64,000 nt of DNA from an uncultured Lachnospiraceae bacterium (GTDB lineage: Bacteria; Bacillota; Clostridia; Lachnospirales; Lachnospiraceae). The stretch's first letter is position 1; each line of letters starts with the position of its first letter. Position numbers and translations under genes: made by a program. The DNA is taken from the NCBI GenBank assembly GCA_900551895.1, contig URXX01000003.1, forward strand, positions 121,366-185,365, given 5' to 3'. The notes below the pieces were generated by a model. It saw nothing but the letters and a program-made list of their open reading frames with translations. It was not told where the DNA came from and did no database searches. Shown here in pieces: positions 32,029 through 40,498 of the stretch.

Positions 32029-32892
32029 TTATGCTCTGTTTACTGAACCGAATAATTCCATTTTTTCTTTTACTGTTGCTTTGATTGCTTCAAAACCAGG
32101 TGCTAATAATTTACGAGGGTCAAATCCTTTACCTTCTAAATCTTTTCCTGCTTCAACATATTCACGAGTTGCTGCTGCAAATGCTAACTGACATTCTGTG
32201 TTTACGTTGATTTTAGATACACCTAAATCGATTGCTTTTTTAATCATATCAGCCGGAATTCCTGTTCCGCCGTGAAGAACTAATGGAAGTTCTCCTGTCA
32301 ACTGCTGAATAGCATCTAATGTTTCAAAACTAAGTCCCTGCCAGTTTTCAGGATATTTACCGTGAATGTTACCGATACCTGCTGCAAGGAAATCAATTCC
32401 TAAGTCTGCTACCATTTTACATTCTGCCGGATCTGCACATTCTCCTGCACCTACAACTCCGTCTTCTTCTCCTCCGATTGAACCAACTTCAGCTTCAAGT
32501 GACATTCCTTTTTCTTTAACGATTGCTACCAATTCTTTTGTTTTCGCAACGTTTTCTTCGATTGGGTAGTGTGAACCGTCAAACATAATTGATGAGAATC
32601 CTGCATCAATACATTTTAAACATCCTTCATAACTACCGTGGTCTAAGTGAAGTGCTACAGGTACTGTGATGTTTAATTCTTCTAACAGTCCGTTTACCAT
32701 TCCAACGATTGTTTTATATCCACCCATATATTTTCCTGCACCTTCTGAAACACCTAAGATTACAGGTGAGTTGTTTTCCTGTGCTGTAAGTAAGATTGCT
32801 TTTGTCCATTCAAGGTTGTTGATATTGAACTGTCCTACTGCGTAGTGTCCTGCTTTTGCTTTCTGAAGCATATCTTTTGCTGATACTAACAT
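32029..32892 (-). CDS. fba: Class II fructose-1,6-bisphosphate aldolase
   Basis: This 287-residue zinc-dependent aldolase splits fructose bisphosphate in glycolysis. It shows GQFNINNLEWTKAIL, VALHLDHGSYEGC (catalytic Asp and zinc His), SIMFDGSHYPIEENV, EAEVGSIGGEEDGV, GNIHGKYP and LVLHGGTGIP. Codon use is noticeably more biased than its neighbours, as expected for a highly expressed gene. It has its own promoter and terminator. Confidence 0.95.
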   Translation of the reverse strand: MLVSAKDMLQKAKAGHYAVGQFNINNLEWTKAILLTAQENNSPVILGVSEGAGKYMGGYKTIVGMVNGLLEELNITVPVALHLDHGSYEGCLKCIDAGFSSIMFDGSHYPIEENVAKTKELVAIVKEKGMSLEAEVGSIGGEEDGVVGAGECADPAECKMVADLGIDFLAAGIGNIHGKYPENWQGLSFETLDAIQQLTGELPLVLHGGTGIPADMIKKAIDLGVSKINVNTECQLAFAAATREYVEAGKDLEGKGFDPRKLLAPGFEAIKATVKEKMELFGSVNRA

Positions 32893-32935
32893 AATTCCAT
32901 TCCTCCGTTTGTTTGTCTATTTTTAGAATAAGATA

Positions 32936-32964
32936 ATTATACCCCAATTTTTTGAAAATGGAAA
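32936..32964 (-). promoter_or_regulatory. Promoter of fba
   Basis: On the minus strand TTTCCA (32959-32964), a 17-base spacer and TATAAT (32936-32941) lie 44 bases ahead of the start codon. The -10 is perfect and the -35 is weak. Confidence 0.6.
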
Positions 32965-33052
32965 CCCTAAATTCGGTTTTCCAATTAGATGACAAAAGAA
33001 ACGGAAACGTTTCTGCATATTTTGTGCCTTAGTACCAATAATTTCTATATAT

Positions 33053-33094
33053 AAAAAACTGCCAAATTTCTTCTTTAAGAAACTTGACAGTTCA
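33053..33094 (-). terminator. Terminator of tRNA-Glu
   Basis: On the minus strand AACTGTCAAGTTTCTT pairs, with a few mismatches, with AAGAAATTTGGCAGTT, then a T run. It begins five bases after the tRNA. Confidence 0.75.
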
Positions 33095-33099
33095 ATCAA

Positions 33100-33171
33100 T
33101 GACTCCAAGGGGAATCGAACCCCTGATTCCAGCGTGAGAGGCTAGCGTCTTGACCGCTTGACCATGGAGCC
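33100..33171 (-). tRNA. tRNA-Glu (anticodon CTC)
   Basis: The 72-base gene has acceptor GGCTCCA/TGGAGTC, anticodon loop CTCTCAC (CTC), T arm GGTTCGATTCC and discriminator A. The CTC anticodon reads GAG only, so a TTC isoacceptor must exist elsewhere. It is a stand-alone gene with its own promoter and terminator. Confidence 0.94.
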
Positions 33172-33179
33172 GTTTTTTC

Positions 33180-33222
33180 GTACTTGTATATTATAGAACA
33201 TTTCTTTCTAATATACAAGTAC
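33180..33222 (-). promoter_or_regulatory. tRNA-Glu promoter embedded in a 14-bp inverted repeat
   Basis: On the minus strand TTGTAT (33213-33218), 17 bases, TATAAT (33190-33195). A perfect inverted repeat, GTACTTGTATATTA (33180-33193) with 33209-33222, overlaps both boxes. Confidence 0.6.
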
Positions 33223-33262
33223 AAATTTTAAAATCATACATTTTTCTATGAGGAAAAATATA

Positions 33263-33291
33263 TTGAACTTTTCTTACTTCTATTCTATAAT
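33263..33291 (+). promoter_or_regulatory. Promoter of the antitoxin RNA
   Basis: TTGAAC (33263-33268), a 17-base spacer and TATAAT (33286-33291) give a strong sigma-A promoter facing the toxin gene. Confidence 0.7.
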
Positions 33292-33297
33292 AATAGC

Positions 33298-33384
33298 AAG
33301 AGAACAACCGCCACAAGTGGTTGACCTTTAGGTTGAAAAATAACTGCCCGCATATTCGGTCAAAAACAGGGGCAGTTATTTTTT
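33298..33384 (+). ncRNA. Antisense antitoxin RNA of a type I toxin-antitoxin pair
   Basis: The predicted RNA of about 87 nt has a hairpin with arms near AACCGCCAC and GTGGTT (33305-33322), a small ACCTTTAGGT hairpin, and a very strong terminator, AAAAATAACTGCCC (33336-33349) with 33370-33383 followed by T. Its 3' end overlaps the last codons and 3' UTR of the convergent toxin gene. That is the layout of the RatA/TxpA and SR5/BsrE pairs of Bacillus subtilis, in which the antisense RNA causes decay of the toxin mRNA. Confidence 0.7.
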
Positions 33385-33465
33385 ATGCTTGTCTATGTAG
33401 GCAAGCAGTGTAATGATAAATATTCCAAAAGAAATCATCAATGATAACGCTTCAAATACTGTCAT
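33376..33465 (-). CDS. Small hydrophobic toxin, TxpA/BsrE-like
   Basis: This 29-residue peptide starts MTVFEALSLMISFG, continues with a hydrophobic helix (IFIITLLAYID) and ends in a basic KHKK tail. This matches the pattern of BsrE/BsrG/TxpA peptides (short N terminus with F/Y-E-A/S-L, one transmembrane helix, charged end). AGGGAGGTGGT precedes the ATG with ideal spacing, and TATAAT lies at 33491-33496 on the minus strand. It is membrane-active by family. The convergent RNA at 33298-33384 overlaps its 3' end. Confidence 0.78.
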   Translation of the reverse strand: MTVFEALSLMISFGIFIITLLAYIDKHKK

Positions 33466-33628
33466 TAGCACCACCTCCCTTCCTTTCAAAATTATAAAAG
33501 TCGGAAGGTCAACGCTCCTGTTACGGTTGTTCTATGATTACTTTACCACTTCTTTTTCTGTAGAACAATTCTTTTCCACTTCCATAATACATTTTTGTAA
33601 CTGTTGTATAAAAATTTCCACTCTTTTT

Positions 33629-34999
33629 TTATTTTATCATCGTCCAATATCCCTGCACGAAAATAAACAATACAACAATCGGTAAAATAAATGTCAAATA
33701 GAATTTAACCGCCTTATTTTTAGGAAATTTCAATCCTGCTCCCGCATTCGCTTCTTTCAGGAAATTGTCCCAGCCCCAGCCATATCTCGTTACACAGAAT
33801 AACAGATAAACAAGTGAACCGAGTGGAAGCAGATTGTTGCTGACAATAAAATCTTCCAAATCCATAATATTTTTTCCGGCAACCGTAAAAGCAGACCAGT
33901 CTGTCATTCCAAGCACACACGGAATTCCTAAAATGATAAGCAAAACACCGTTAATGAATGTGGATTTTTTCAATGACCAGCCCCACAATTCCCTAGCACA
34001 GGTGATTACATTTTGGAACACCGCAATAATTGTAGATAATGCTGCAAAGGTCATAAATAAAAAGAATAGTGTTCCCCATAAGCGTCCGCCTGCCATTTCA
34101 TTAAACACATTTGGCAGCGTTACGAAAACAAGTCCCGGTCCTTCACCCGGATTGATACCAAAAGCAAAACAAGCCGGAAAAATAATCAATCCTGCCATGA
34201 TTGCCACGAATGTATCTAACAATGTTACGCTGATTGCCTCACCTGCCAGCGTTCTCTCTTTTCCGATATAACTTCCGAAAATCGCCAATGCACCGATACC
34301 GATACTCAATGTAAAGAAGGATTGTCCCATTGCCGCAAATACGGTTGTTCCAATTCCCACCTCTTTCATTTTACTTAAATCCGGTTTCAAATAGAATGAA
34401 AGTCCCTCCATTGCATTCGGAAGTGTTACCGCACGGATAACAAGTATAACCATAATGAAAAATAGGCTGACCATCATTGCTTTCGTAATTTTTTCTACCC
34501 CTTTTTCCAAACCAAAGGAGCATACAATTAAACCGATAACCGAAATAAGCAGCATCCAAAACAGCATCTCATTTCGATTAGATGTCAATGCTGCAAACAC
34601 ATTTGAAATTTTCTCTGCATTTGCTCCGACAAACTCTCCCTTTGCCATTTTTACAAAATAGGCTATCATCCAGCCGCCGACTGTTGTATAGAACATCATC
34701 AGCAGATAATTTCCGGCAATGGCAAAATATTTATGAACGTGCCACTTCGTCCCTCTCGGTTCAAGCACTTCATAAGAACGGGCAACACTTTTCTGACTCG
34801 CTCTTCCTACCGCAAACTCCATAATAACAATCGGCAAACCTAAAATTACTAAAAAGAACAGGTAAATCAGTACGAACGCCCCACCGCCGTACTGCCCTGT
34901 TATATATGGAAATCTCCATACATTTCCCAAACCGATTGCACACCCCGCCGAGATTAAAATAAATCCTAACCTCGAAGAAAACTTTTCTCTCTTCTCCAT
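33629..34999 (-). CDS. Sodium-dependent transporter, SNF (NSS) family
   Basis: This 456-residue permease has about eleven or twelve transmembrane helices, beginning with RLGFILISAGCAIGLGNVWRFPYITGQYGGGAFVLIY, the sodium and substrate-binding TM1 of neurotransmitter-sodium symporters. Bacterial members take up amino acids such as tryptophan or tyrosine; the substrate here is unknown. It starts 13 bases after the lipid kinase gene ends, and no terminator is visible between them. Confidence 0.93.
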   Translation of the reverse strand: MEKREKFSSRLGFILISAGCAIGLGNVWRFPYITGQYGGGAFVLIYLFFLVILGLPIVIMEFAVGRASQKSVARSYEVLEPRGTKWHVHKYFAIAGNYLLMMFYTTVGGWMIAYFVKMAKGEFVGANAEKISNVFAALTSNRNEMLFWMLLISVIGLIVCSFGLEKGVEKITKAMMVSLFFIMVILVIRAVTLPNAMEGLSFYLKPDLSKMKEVGIGTTVFAAMGQSFFTLSIGIGALAIFGSYIGKERTLAGEAISVTLLDTFVAIMAGLIIFPACFAFGINPGEGPGLVFVTLPNVFNEMAGGRLWGTLFFLFMTFAALSTIIAVFQNVITCARELWGWSLKKSTFINGVLLIILGIPCVLGMTDWSAFTVAGKNIMDLEDFIVSNNLLPLGSLVYLLFCVTRYGWGWDNFLKEANAGAGLKFPKNKAVKFYLTFILPIVVLFIFVQGYWTMIK

Positions 35000-35012
35000 A
35001 TGTATTCTTCCT

Positions 35013-35948
35013 TTACTCCTCTTTTATTTCCCCCGGATGCGCCATCAATGATGACTTACACTCCGCATCAACCATAATCTGTAATTCTTTTTGAGCATTT
35101 CTGACAACAACATGATCATGCTCGCCTCCAAATTCCCCGTCAAGCGTCCATGAAATTTCTTCTAGAGATTCAAATATAACTTCCTTTGTTTTAAAAGAAT
35201 ACATATATTTTGAATCCTGCTGTTCTGACACAAGCGCAAGAATAATCCCCTGCAACTCTAAAGGATTTTTGGGGCTTTTAATCAATGTCGCTTCAAATTC
35301 CCCGTCATCAAACACAACACTTTTTCCAACCATGTTTTTAAATCCGCCCACAGAACGGGAATTTGTCACCATGCCGAAAATAAAATCATCTTCGATAGTT
35401 TCTCCGTCATGGGTCACTTTAATATGATAAGACGGTATATTAAACAAACGCTTTGTGCCTTCCAGCACATAGGCTAAATGCCCAAGAACATTTTTTGCCT
35501 CCTGCTTTGTCTGATAAGAAACATCTGTAAACAGACCAAACGCCGCAATATAGACAAAAATATCCTTATTAAATCTTCCCACATCACACGAAAACACTTC
35601 TCCGTTTACGGCAACATCGGCAGCCTTTAACAATTCTCTCGGAATATGAAGACTTTTTGCAAAGTCATTTGTTGTCCCTGTCGGAATATAGCCGATTGGT
35701 ATTCTGTTTTCTCTCTGCATCATTCCTGTTACAACTTCATCAAGTGTCCCGTCTCCTCCGCTGCATACAAGAAGGTCATAATCTCCTGTAAAATGAGCCA
35801 CCTTTTTGTAACCGTCCCGATATTTCTGTGTCGGGTATACCGTCACCTCATATCCCGCTTTTACAAAAATATCAAAAATATCCGACAACTTTGGTTTCAA
35901 CAATCCTTTTCCTGCATTCGGGTTGTAAATAAATAATAATTTTTTCAT
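35013..35948 (-). CDS. Diacylglycerol kinase-like lipid kinase (DagK/YegS family)
   Basis: This 311-residue kinase has LFIYNPNAGKG, the nucleotide loop VCSGGDGTLDEVVTGMM and GYIPTGTTNDFAKSL, the DAGK catalytic signature. The C-terminal beta domain includes NSRSVGGFKNM and DGEFEATLIKSP. It phosphorylates diacylglycerol or a related lipid at the membrane and recycles it for phospholipid synthesis. Followed directly by the SNF transporter gene. Confidence 0.9.
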   Translation of the reverse strand: MKKLLFIYNPNAGKGLLKPKLSDIFDIFVKAGYEVTVYPTQKYRDGYKKVAHFTGDYDLLVCSGGDGTLDEVVTGMMQRENRIPIGYIPTGTTNDFAKSLHIPRELLKAADVAVNGEVFSCDVGRFNKDIFVYIAAFGLFTDVSYQTKQEAKNVLGHLAYVLEGTKRLFNIPSYHIKVTHDGETIEDDFIFGMVTNSRSVGGFKNMVGKSVVFDDGEFEATLIKSPKNPLELQGIILALVSEQQDSKYMYSFKTKEVIFESLEEISWTLDGEFGGEHDHVVVRNAQKELQIMVDAECKSSLMAHPGEIKEE

Positions 35949-35968
35949 ACTTACCCTCCTTATATTTC

Positions 35969-35998
35969 AAAAAAGATTGCGTCAAGACGCAATCTTTT
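35969..35998. terminator. Terminator after crh
   Basis: AAAGATTGCGTC (35972-35983) and GACGCAATCTTT (35986-35997) are a perfect 12-bp stem with a two-base centre and A/T flanks on both sides. It ends the leftward murB-crh operon and is close to the start of the lipid kinase. Confidence 0.75.
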
Positions 35999-36002
35999 CT
36001 AT

Positions 36003-36260
36003 CTATTTTCCTGCTACTAAAAGTTCCTTCATCTTCTCAGTTGCCATAGTTTCATCGTCGCCGTCCGCAACTACTGTAAGTTCATCGCCTGATGTAAGCT
36101 GAAGACTCATCATCCCCATAATACTTTTAGCATTAATTTTCTTTGTTCCTACTTCAATAAATACCTGACTTTTAAATTCATTCGCCACCTGAACTGCCTT
36201 CGCTGTTACTCTCGCACAAATACCATCTTCTGCCTGAATCGTCACGGGTTGCTTAATCAT
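36003..36260 (-). CDS. crh: Crh-like HPr paralogue lacking the catalytic histidine
   Basis: This 85-residue HPr-fold protein has Cys at position 15 (EDGICARVTA) where PTS HPr has the phosphorylated His, while Ser46 (INAKSIMGMMSL) is kept. Crh of Bacillus also lacks His15 and acts only through Ser46 phosphorylation in carbon catabolite control with CcpA. The gene follows whiA, the classical crh position. ATG 36260 overlaps the whiA end by 8 bases and has AGGAGG. The longer frame upstream lies inside whiA. Confidence 0.85.
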   Translation of the reverse strand: MIKQPVTIQAEDGICARVTAKAVQVANEFKSQVFIEVGTKKINAKSIMGMMSLQLTSGDELTVVADGDDETMATEKMKELLVAGK

Positions 36261-37215
36261 AATGTACCTCCTTGTTTTCTCTGAGTTTATCGGCAATTTC
36301 TCCCAATTTTCTCAGACGGTGATTCACTCCTGATTTTCCTACCGGAATGGTGAGCAAATCCCCCAATTCCTTCAATGTTGCTTCCGGATATTCCAACCTT
36401 GTCAATGCCACATCTCGCAGGGCATCAGATAGATTTTCCAATCCGATTGTATCACGAATATATACGATGTCCTCCACCTGCTTGACCGCTGCGGAGACCG
36501 TCTTATTAATATTCGCTGTTTCACAGTTTACCTTACGGTTCACTGTATTACGCATATCTTTTAAAATACGCACGTTTTCAAACTTCATCAATGCAACGTG
36601 TGCTTCTATGATATTAAGAAGGTCTGCAATCTGCGCACCCTCTTTGACGTACACAACATAAGATTTTTTTCGCAGTATCACTTTCGCATCAATTCCAAAA
36701 CTATTGATTATCTTCTGTAACTGCTCTGCCTTTGCCCGAACAGCACAGACAATTTCAAAATGATATGATTTCTCCGGATCGCTTATAGATCCTGATGCCA
36801 AAAATGCACCTCGGATAAACGCCCTCTTACAGCAATACTGCTGAACGATTACATTTTTCACAATAGAAAGTTCCTCGAAAACTTCCCCGTCCTTATTAAT
36901 CAACTTTGTTGCCTGAAGCACTTTTATTGCGTCTTCATGCTTTTTCACAATTATCCAGTACGAAACGCTCTGCCTGATAAGATTTTTCCGCACGGAAATT
37001 TCAGTTCTTATATTAAATGTTTTTTCCAGTAATGTAAAGCACTTTCTTGCAACAATCAGATTTTCTGTATGTATTTTTATCGCATAACGATTGTCACTGT
37101 CAATCATAACACTTCCGCACATACTTATCAACGCAGAAAGTTCCGCAATCTGACAATGCCTTGCCGCGCTTATCTGTCCGCCTAACTCTTCTTTAATTTC
37201 TCCCGAAAACGACAT
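36253..37215 (-). CDS. whiA: WhiA, DNA-binding protein with LAGLIDADG-like and HTH domains
   Basis: The 320-residue WhiA has the N-terminal MSFSGEIKEELG start, a degenerate homing-endonuclease region (FIRGAFLASGSISDPEKSYHFEI) and a C-terminal helix-turn-helix (LEYPEATLKELGDLLTIPVGKSGVNHRLRKL). It links cell division and growth in Firmicutes. ATG 37215 has AGAGGTGG upstream. It follows rapZ by 13 bases; yvcK, usually between them, is absent. Confidence 0.95.
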   Translation of the reverse strand: MSFSGEIKEELGGQISAARHCQIAELSALISMCGSVMIDSDNRYAIKIHTENLIVARKCFTLLEKTFNIRTEISVRKNLIRQSVSYWIIVKKHEDAIKVLQATKLINKDGEVFEELSIVKNVIVQQYCCKRAFIRGAFLASGSISDPEKSYHFEIVCAVRAKAEQLQKIINSFGIDAKVILRKKSYVVYVKEGAQIADLLNIIEAHVALMKFENVRILKDMRNTVNRKVNCETANINKTVSAAVKQVEDIVYIRDTIGLENLSDALRDVALTRLEYPEATLKELGDLLTIPVGKSGVNHRLRKLGEIADKLRENKEVHYD

Positions 37216-37228
37216 TTGCCACCTCTGT

Positions 37229-38089
37229 TTACACCTTTCTGCGTGCATCTTTCTCAATATCCCGATGCTCAATTCTGACACCATACTGATTTTTCTCTTT
37301 GAAATAATCATACAGGGCATTTGCCAATGTAACCGAGCGGTGTTTCCCTCCTGTACATCCTATTCCGATAACCAGTTGATGTTTCCCTTCCGTTATATAA
37401 TTCGGTATCAAAAATTCGACCATATCTTTCAATTTCTGCAAAAATATATCTGCTTTCCCGTTGCTCATCACATAATTCTGCACTTCTTTTTCATTTCCCG
37501 TTCTGGGACGAAGTTCTTCTATATAATACGGATTTGGGAGAAAACGAACGTCAAATACCATATCCGCATCATTTGGAATACCGTATTTAAACCCGAAAGA
37601 TACAACTGTTAAATATAAATTTTGATACTCCTGATTGTCTACAAAAATTTTCTGTAAAGCCTGTTTCAATTCTCTTGTAAGCAAAAGGCTTGTATCAATA
37701 ATATAATCGGCTTTCTTTTTAATCGGTTCGAGAATTTCTCTTTCTCTCTGTAAACCGTCCCCGATACTTCCCTGAGCGGTCAGAGGGTGGGTTCTTCTCG
37801 TTTCTTTATAACGCTTTACCAGCACACTGTCACTTGCATCCAAAAATACAATTTCACAGTCAATCCCCCTTAACATTTCCTCCAGTTCAGAAAATTCCTG
37901 TCCTCCCCGAATATCTAATCCCAAAGCAATTTTATTAAATTCTGCCGTCTGTGCTTTTAACAGTTCCGCCAATTTAGGAAATAGCGGAATCGGCAGATTA
38001 TCTACACAAAAATATCCCACATCTTCCAAAACTTTCAGCGCCGTACTTTTTCCTGCTCCCGACATTCCGGTTACAATTACTACTCTCAT
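37229..38089 (-). CDS. rapZ: RapZ/YvcJ nucleotide-binding protein
   Basis: This 286-residue P-loop protein has GMSGAGKST at the N terminus and the C-terminal signature IGIGCTGGKHRSVTLANALYDYF. In E. coli RapZ guides small RNAs that control glucosamine synthesis to RNase E; in Bacillus YvcJ affects competence. It ends the rapZ-whiA pair one base after murB, in the conserved murB-rapZ-whiA-crh cluster. Confidence 0.95.
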   Translation of the reverse strand: MRVVIVTGMSGAGKSTALKVLEDVGYFCVDNLPIPLFPKLAELLKAQTAEFNKIALGLDIRGGQEFSELEEMLRGIDCEIVFLDASDSVLVKRYKETRRTHPLTAQGSIGDGLQREREILEPIKKKADYIIDTSLLLTRELKQALQKIFVDNQEYQNLYLTVVSFGFKYGIPNDADMVFDVRFLPNPYYIEELRPRTGNEKEVQNYVMSNGKADIFLQKLKDMVEFLIPNYITEGKHQLVIGIGCTGGKHRSVTLANALYDYFKEKNQYGVRIEHRDIEKDARRKV

Positions 38090-38090
38090 T

Positions 38091-39002
38091 TTAAAATTCT
38101 CCCAGTTTCTTCACTTCCGGCTCAAGTGTAACACCAAATTTTTCTTCCACTTTAGCCGATACTTCTCCTATTAATTCTGTCACATCTTTCGCAGTAGCCT
38201 GTCCTCTGTTGATAACAAAGCCACAATGTTTCTCGGACACCTGTGCATCTCCTACCTGAAATCCTCTAAGTCCCGCCTGCTCAATCAACTGTCCTGCAAA
38301 ATGCCCCTCCGGTCTTTTAAATGTGCTTCCGGCGCTCGCATATTCAAGCGGCTGTTTTGTCACTCGCTTCTCTCGAAGTTCATTCATATACGCTCTGATT
38401 TCATCCGGATTTTTCTCTTTCAACCGTAGAACAACTTCCAGAACAATGTATCCTTTTCTTCCAATAATACTCGTTCTATAGCCCAGTTCTAATTCTTCTT
38501 TGCTTAATGTAAGAAATTCACCCTCCTTTGTAAGTACAGTCACTTCCTCTAAAACATCTTTCATTTCTCCGCCGTAAGCGCCCGCATTCATCACAACCGC
38601 ACCGCCTAAAGTCCCCGGAATCCCTCCGGCAAACTCAAGACCTGTCAGTCCGCTTTTACATGCCTCGCTTGACACTTTTACAAGCAGCGCACCCGCCTGT
38701 GCCTTTATTCTTGTTCCCGATATCTCAATTTTATCCATTTGTTTATATAAACGGATAATTACGCCTCTGTACCCTTTATCTCCTACCAAAAGGTTACTTC
38801 CTTTTCCAAGTAAATAAAACGGTATCTCCATTTCATTACAAAGGCAGATAACTTTCTGTACCTCCCCCATATTTTCGGGGCAGACAAAATAATCTGCCGG
38901 ACCACCGATGCGGAAAGTCGTATGTTTACTCATCGGTTCATTCGTAAAAACTCTATCTTTATCTATAATTTCTGTCACTCTATCTAAAAAATTTTTATTC
39001 AT
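38091..39002 (-). CDS. murB: UDP-N-acetylenolpyruvoylglucosamine reductase MurB
   Basis: This 303-residue FAD enzyme makes UDP-MurNAc for peptidoglycan. It shows TTFRIGGPADYF, YLLGKGSNLLVGDKGYRGVII, LEFAGGIPGTLGGAVVMNAGAYGGEM, the catalytic YASAGSTFKRPEGHFAG and SEKHCGFVIN. Type IIb length. First gene of the leftward cluster with rapZ, whiA and crh. Confidence 0.96.
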   Translation of the reverse strand: MNKNFLDRVTEIIDKDRVFTNEPMSKHTTFRIGGPADYFVCPENMGEVQKVICLCNEMEIPFYLLGKGSNLLVGDKGYRGVIIRLYKQMDKIEISGTRIKAQAGALLVKVSSEACKSGLTGLEFAGGIPGTLGGAVVMNAGAYGGEMKDVLEEVTVLTKEGEFLTLSKEELELGYRTSIIGRKGYIVLEVVLRLKEKNPDEIRAYMNELREKRVTKQPLEYASAGSTFKRPEGHFAGQLIEQAGLRGFQVGDAQVSEKHCGFVINRGQATAKDVTELIGEVSAKVEEKFGVTLEPEVKKLGEF

Positions 39003-39088
39003 AACTATCTCCTAATATTTATACCCTATATATTATCAAAACGTTTTTTTCCATGATACACTAATCCTCCTCTAAATTCAATGAACTC

Positions 39089-39117
39089 TTGCAAATTCGT
39101 CAAAAATACGCTATATT
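39089..39117 (+). promoter_or_regulatory. Promoter of the CNNM/CorC gene
   Basis: TTGCAA (39089-39094), a 17-base spacer and TATATT (39112-39117), about 50 bases before the start codon. Confidence 0.6.
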
Positions 39118-39167
39118 AAAAATACTATTTATTTTTAATTTTTATTTTAAGAAGGAGTGAAAAACAA

Positions 39168-40451
39168 TTGGACTCGAGTGTCGTCGCCCAAAGTATCGTT
39201 TTAATTATTTTACTTATGCTTTCTGCATTTTTTTCATCAGCAGAAACATCGCTTACTACCGTCAACCGCATACGAATGCGTTCATTGGCAGAGGAAGGAA
39301 ATAAGCGTGCCAAAAAGGTTATTCAGATTACCGAAAATTCCGGCAAAATGTTAAGTGCCATTCTTATTGGTAACAACCTTGTAAACCTTTCCGCATCCTC
39401 TATCACAACAAGTATTGCCTATGTGTTTGGTGGTTCGGCAGTTGCTATTGCTACAGGTATTATTACCCTGTTAATTCTTTTATTCGGAGAGATTTCTCCT
39501 AAAACGGTGGCAACAATTCATTCAGAAAAACTTGCATTAGCCTATGCTTATCCGATTAGTTTTCTTATGAAAATTACTACACCACTTATTTTTATCGTAA
39601 ATAATTTATCAAATATTATTCTGTTTATTTTAAGGGTGGATCCTAATGCAAAAAATGACTCCATGACCGAGAGTGAACTTCGTACAATCGTAGATGTAAG
39701 CCATGAGGACGGTGTCATTGAATCTGAAGAAAAAGAGATGATTTATAATGTATTCGATATGGGAGATGCAAAGGCAAAAGATGTTATGGTGCCAAGAGTA
39801 CACGTTACATTCGCCGATGTAGAAAGCACTTACGAAGAATTAATCGAGATTTTCCGTGAGGACAAGTTTACCCGCCTGCCTGTATATGAAAATACGACAG
39901 ACAACGTTATCGGAACAATTAATATGAAAGATTTACTTCTTTTTGATAACCGAAAAGAATTTCATGTACGCGATATTCTTCGCGAAGCATATTTTACTTA
40001 TGAATACAAAAGTATTTCCGAACTGCTCGTAGAGATGCGGGAAGCCTCTCTTAACATCGTTATCGTTCTTGATGAGTACGGTGAAACAGCGGGACTTATT
40101 ACATTAGAAGATTTGCTTGAAGAGATTGTCGGTGAAATCCATGATGAATATGATGAGAATGAAGAAGAGTTCTTTAAAGAGATTAACGAGCGTGAGTTTA
40201 TCGTGGAGGGTTCAATGAACTTAGACGATTTGAACGACCGTTTGGATTTAGGTTTAACTTCTGAAGATTACGATTCCCTCGGCGGATTTATTATCGAACA
40301 GTTAGACCGTCTTCCTGAATTGCATGACGAAGTTGTCACAGATTCGGGTATCCGACTTGTCGTAGAAACTTTGGACAAGAATCGTGTGGAAGACGTACAT
40401 ATTTATCTTCCCGAAAATTTCCATGAGGAAAAGAACGAGGAAGAGGAATAA
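39168..40451 (+). CDS. CNNM/CorC-type membrane protein with CBS domains
   Basis: This 427-residue protein has a CNNM transmembrane domain (residues about 5-185, with SAFFSSAETSLTTVNRIRMRS and GEISPKTVATIHSEKLAL), a CBS pair (VMVPRVHVTFADVE, TRLPVYENTTDNVIGTINMKDLL, IVIVLDEYGETAGLITLEDLLEEIVGEIHDEYD) and a C-terminal CorC/HlyC domain. Relatives handle magnesium efflux. The start is an unusual TTG at 39168, chosen because AAGGAG lies ten bases ahead and the family N terminus fits. Confidence 0.9.
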   Translation: MDSSVVAQSIVLIILLMLSAFFSSAETSLTTVNRIRMRSLAEEGNKRAKKVIQITENSGKMLSAILIGNNLVNLSASSITTSIAYVFGGSAVAIATGIITLLILLFGEISPKTVATIHSEKLALAYAYPISFLMKITTPLIFIVNNLSNIILFILRVDPNAKNDSMTESELRTIVDVSHEDGVIESEEKEMIYNVFDMGDAKAKDVMVPRVHVTFADVESTYEELIEIFREDKFTRLPVYENTTDNVIGTINMKDLLLFDNRKEFHVRDILREAYFTYEYKSISELLVEMREASLNIVIVLDEYGETAGLITLEDLLEEIVGEIHDEYDENEEEFFKEINEREFIVEGSMNLDDLNDRLDLGLTSEDYDSLGGFIIEQLDRLPELHDEVVTDSGIRLVVETLDKNRVEDVHIYLPENFHEEKNEEEE

Positions 40452-40462
40452 AAACTTGAATT

Positions 40463-40498
40463 GGGGACGCAATGAAAATTCACTGCGTCCCCTTTTTT
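40463..40498. terminator. Terminator after the CNNM/CorC gene
   Basis: GGGGACGCA (40463-40471) pairs with TGCGTCCCC (40484-40492), then TTTTTTA. It can also serve the convergent sigma-like gene. Confidence 0.85.
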
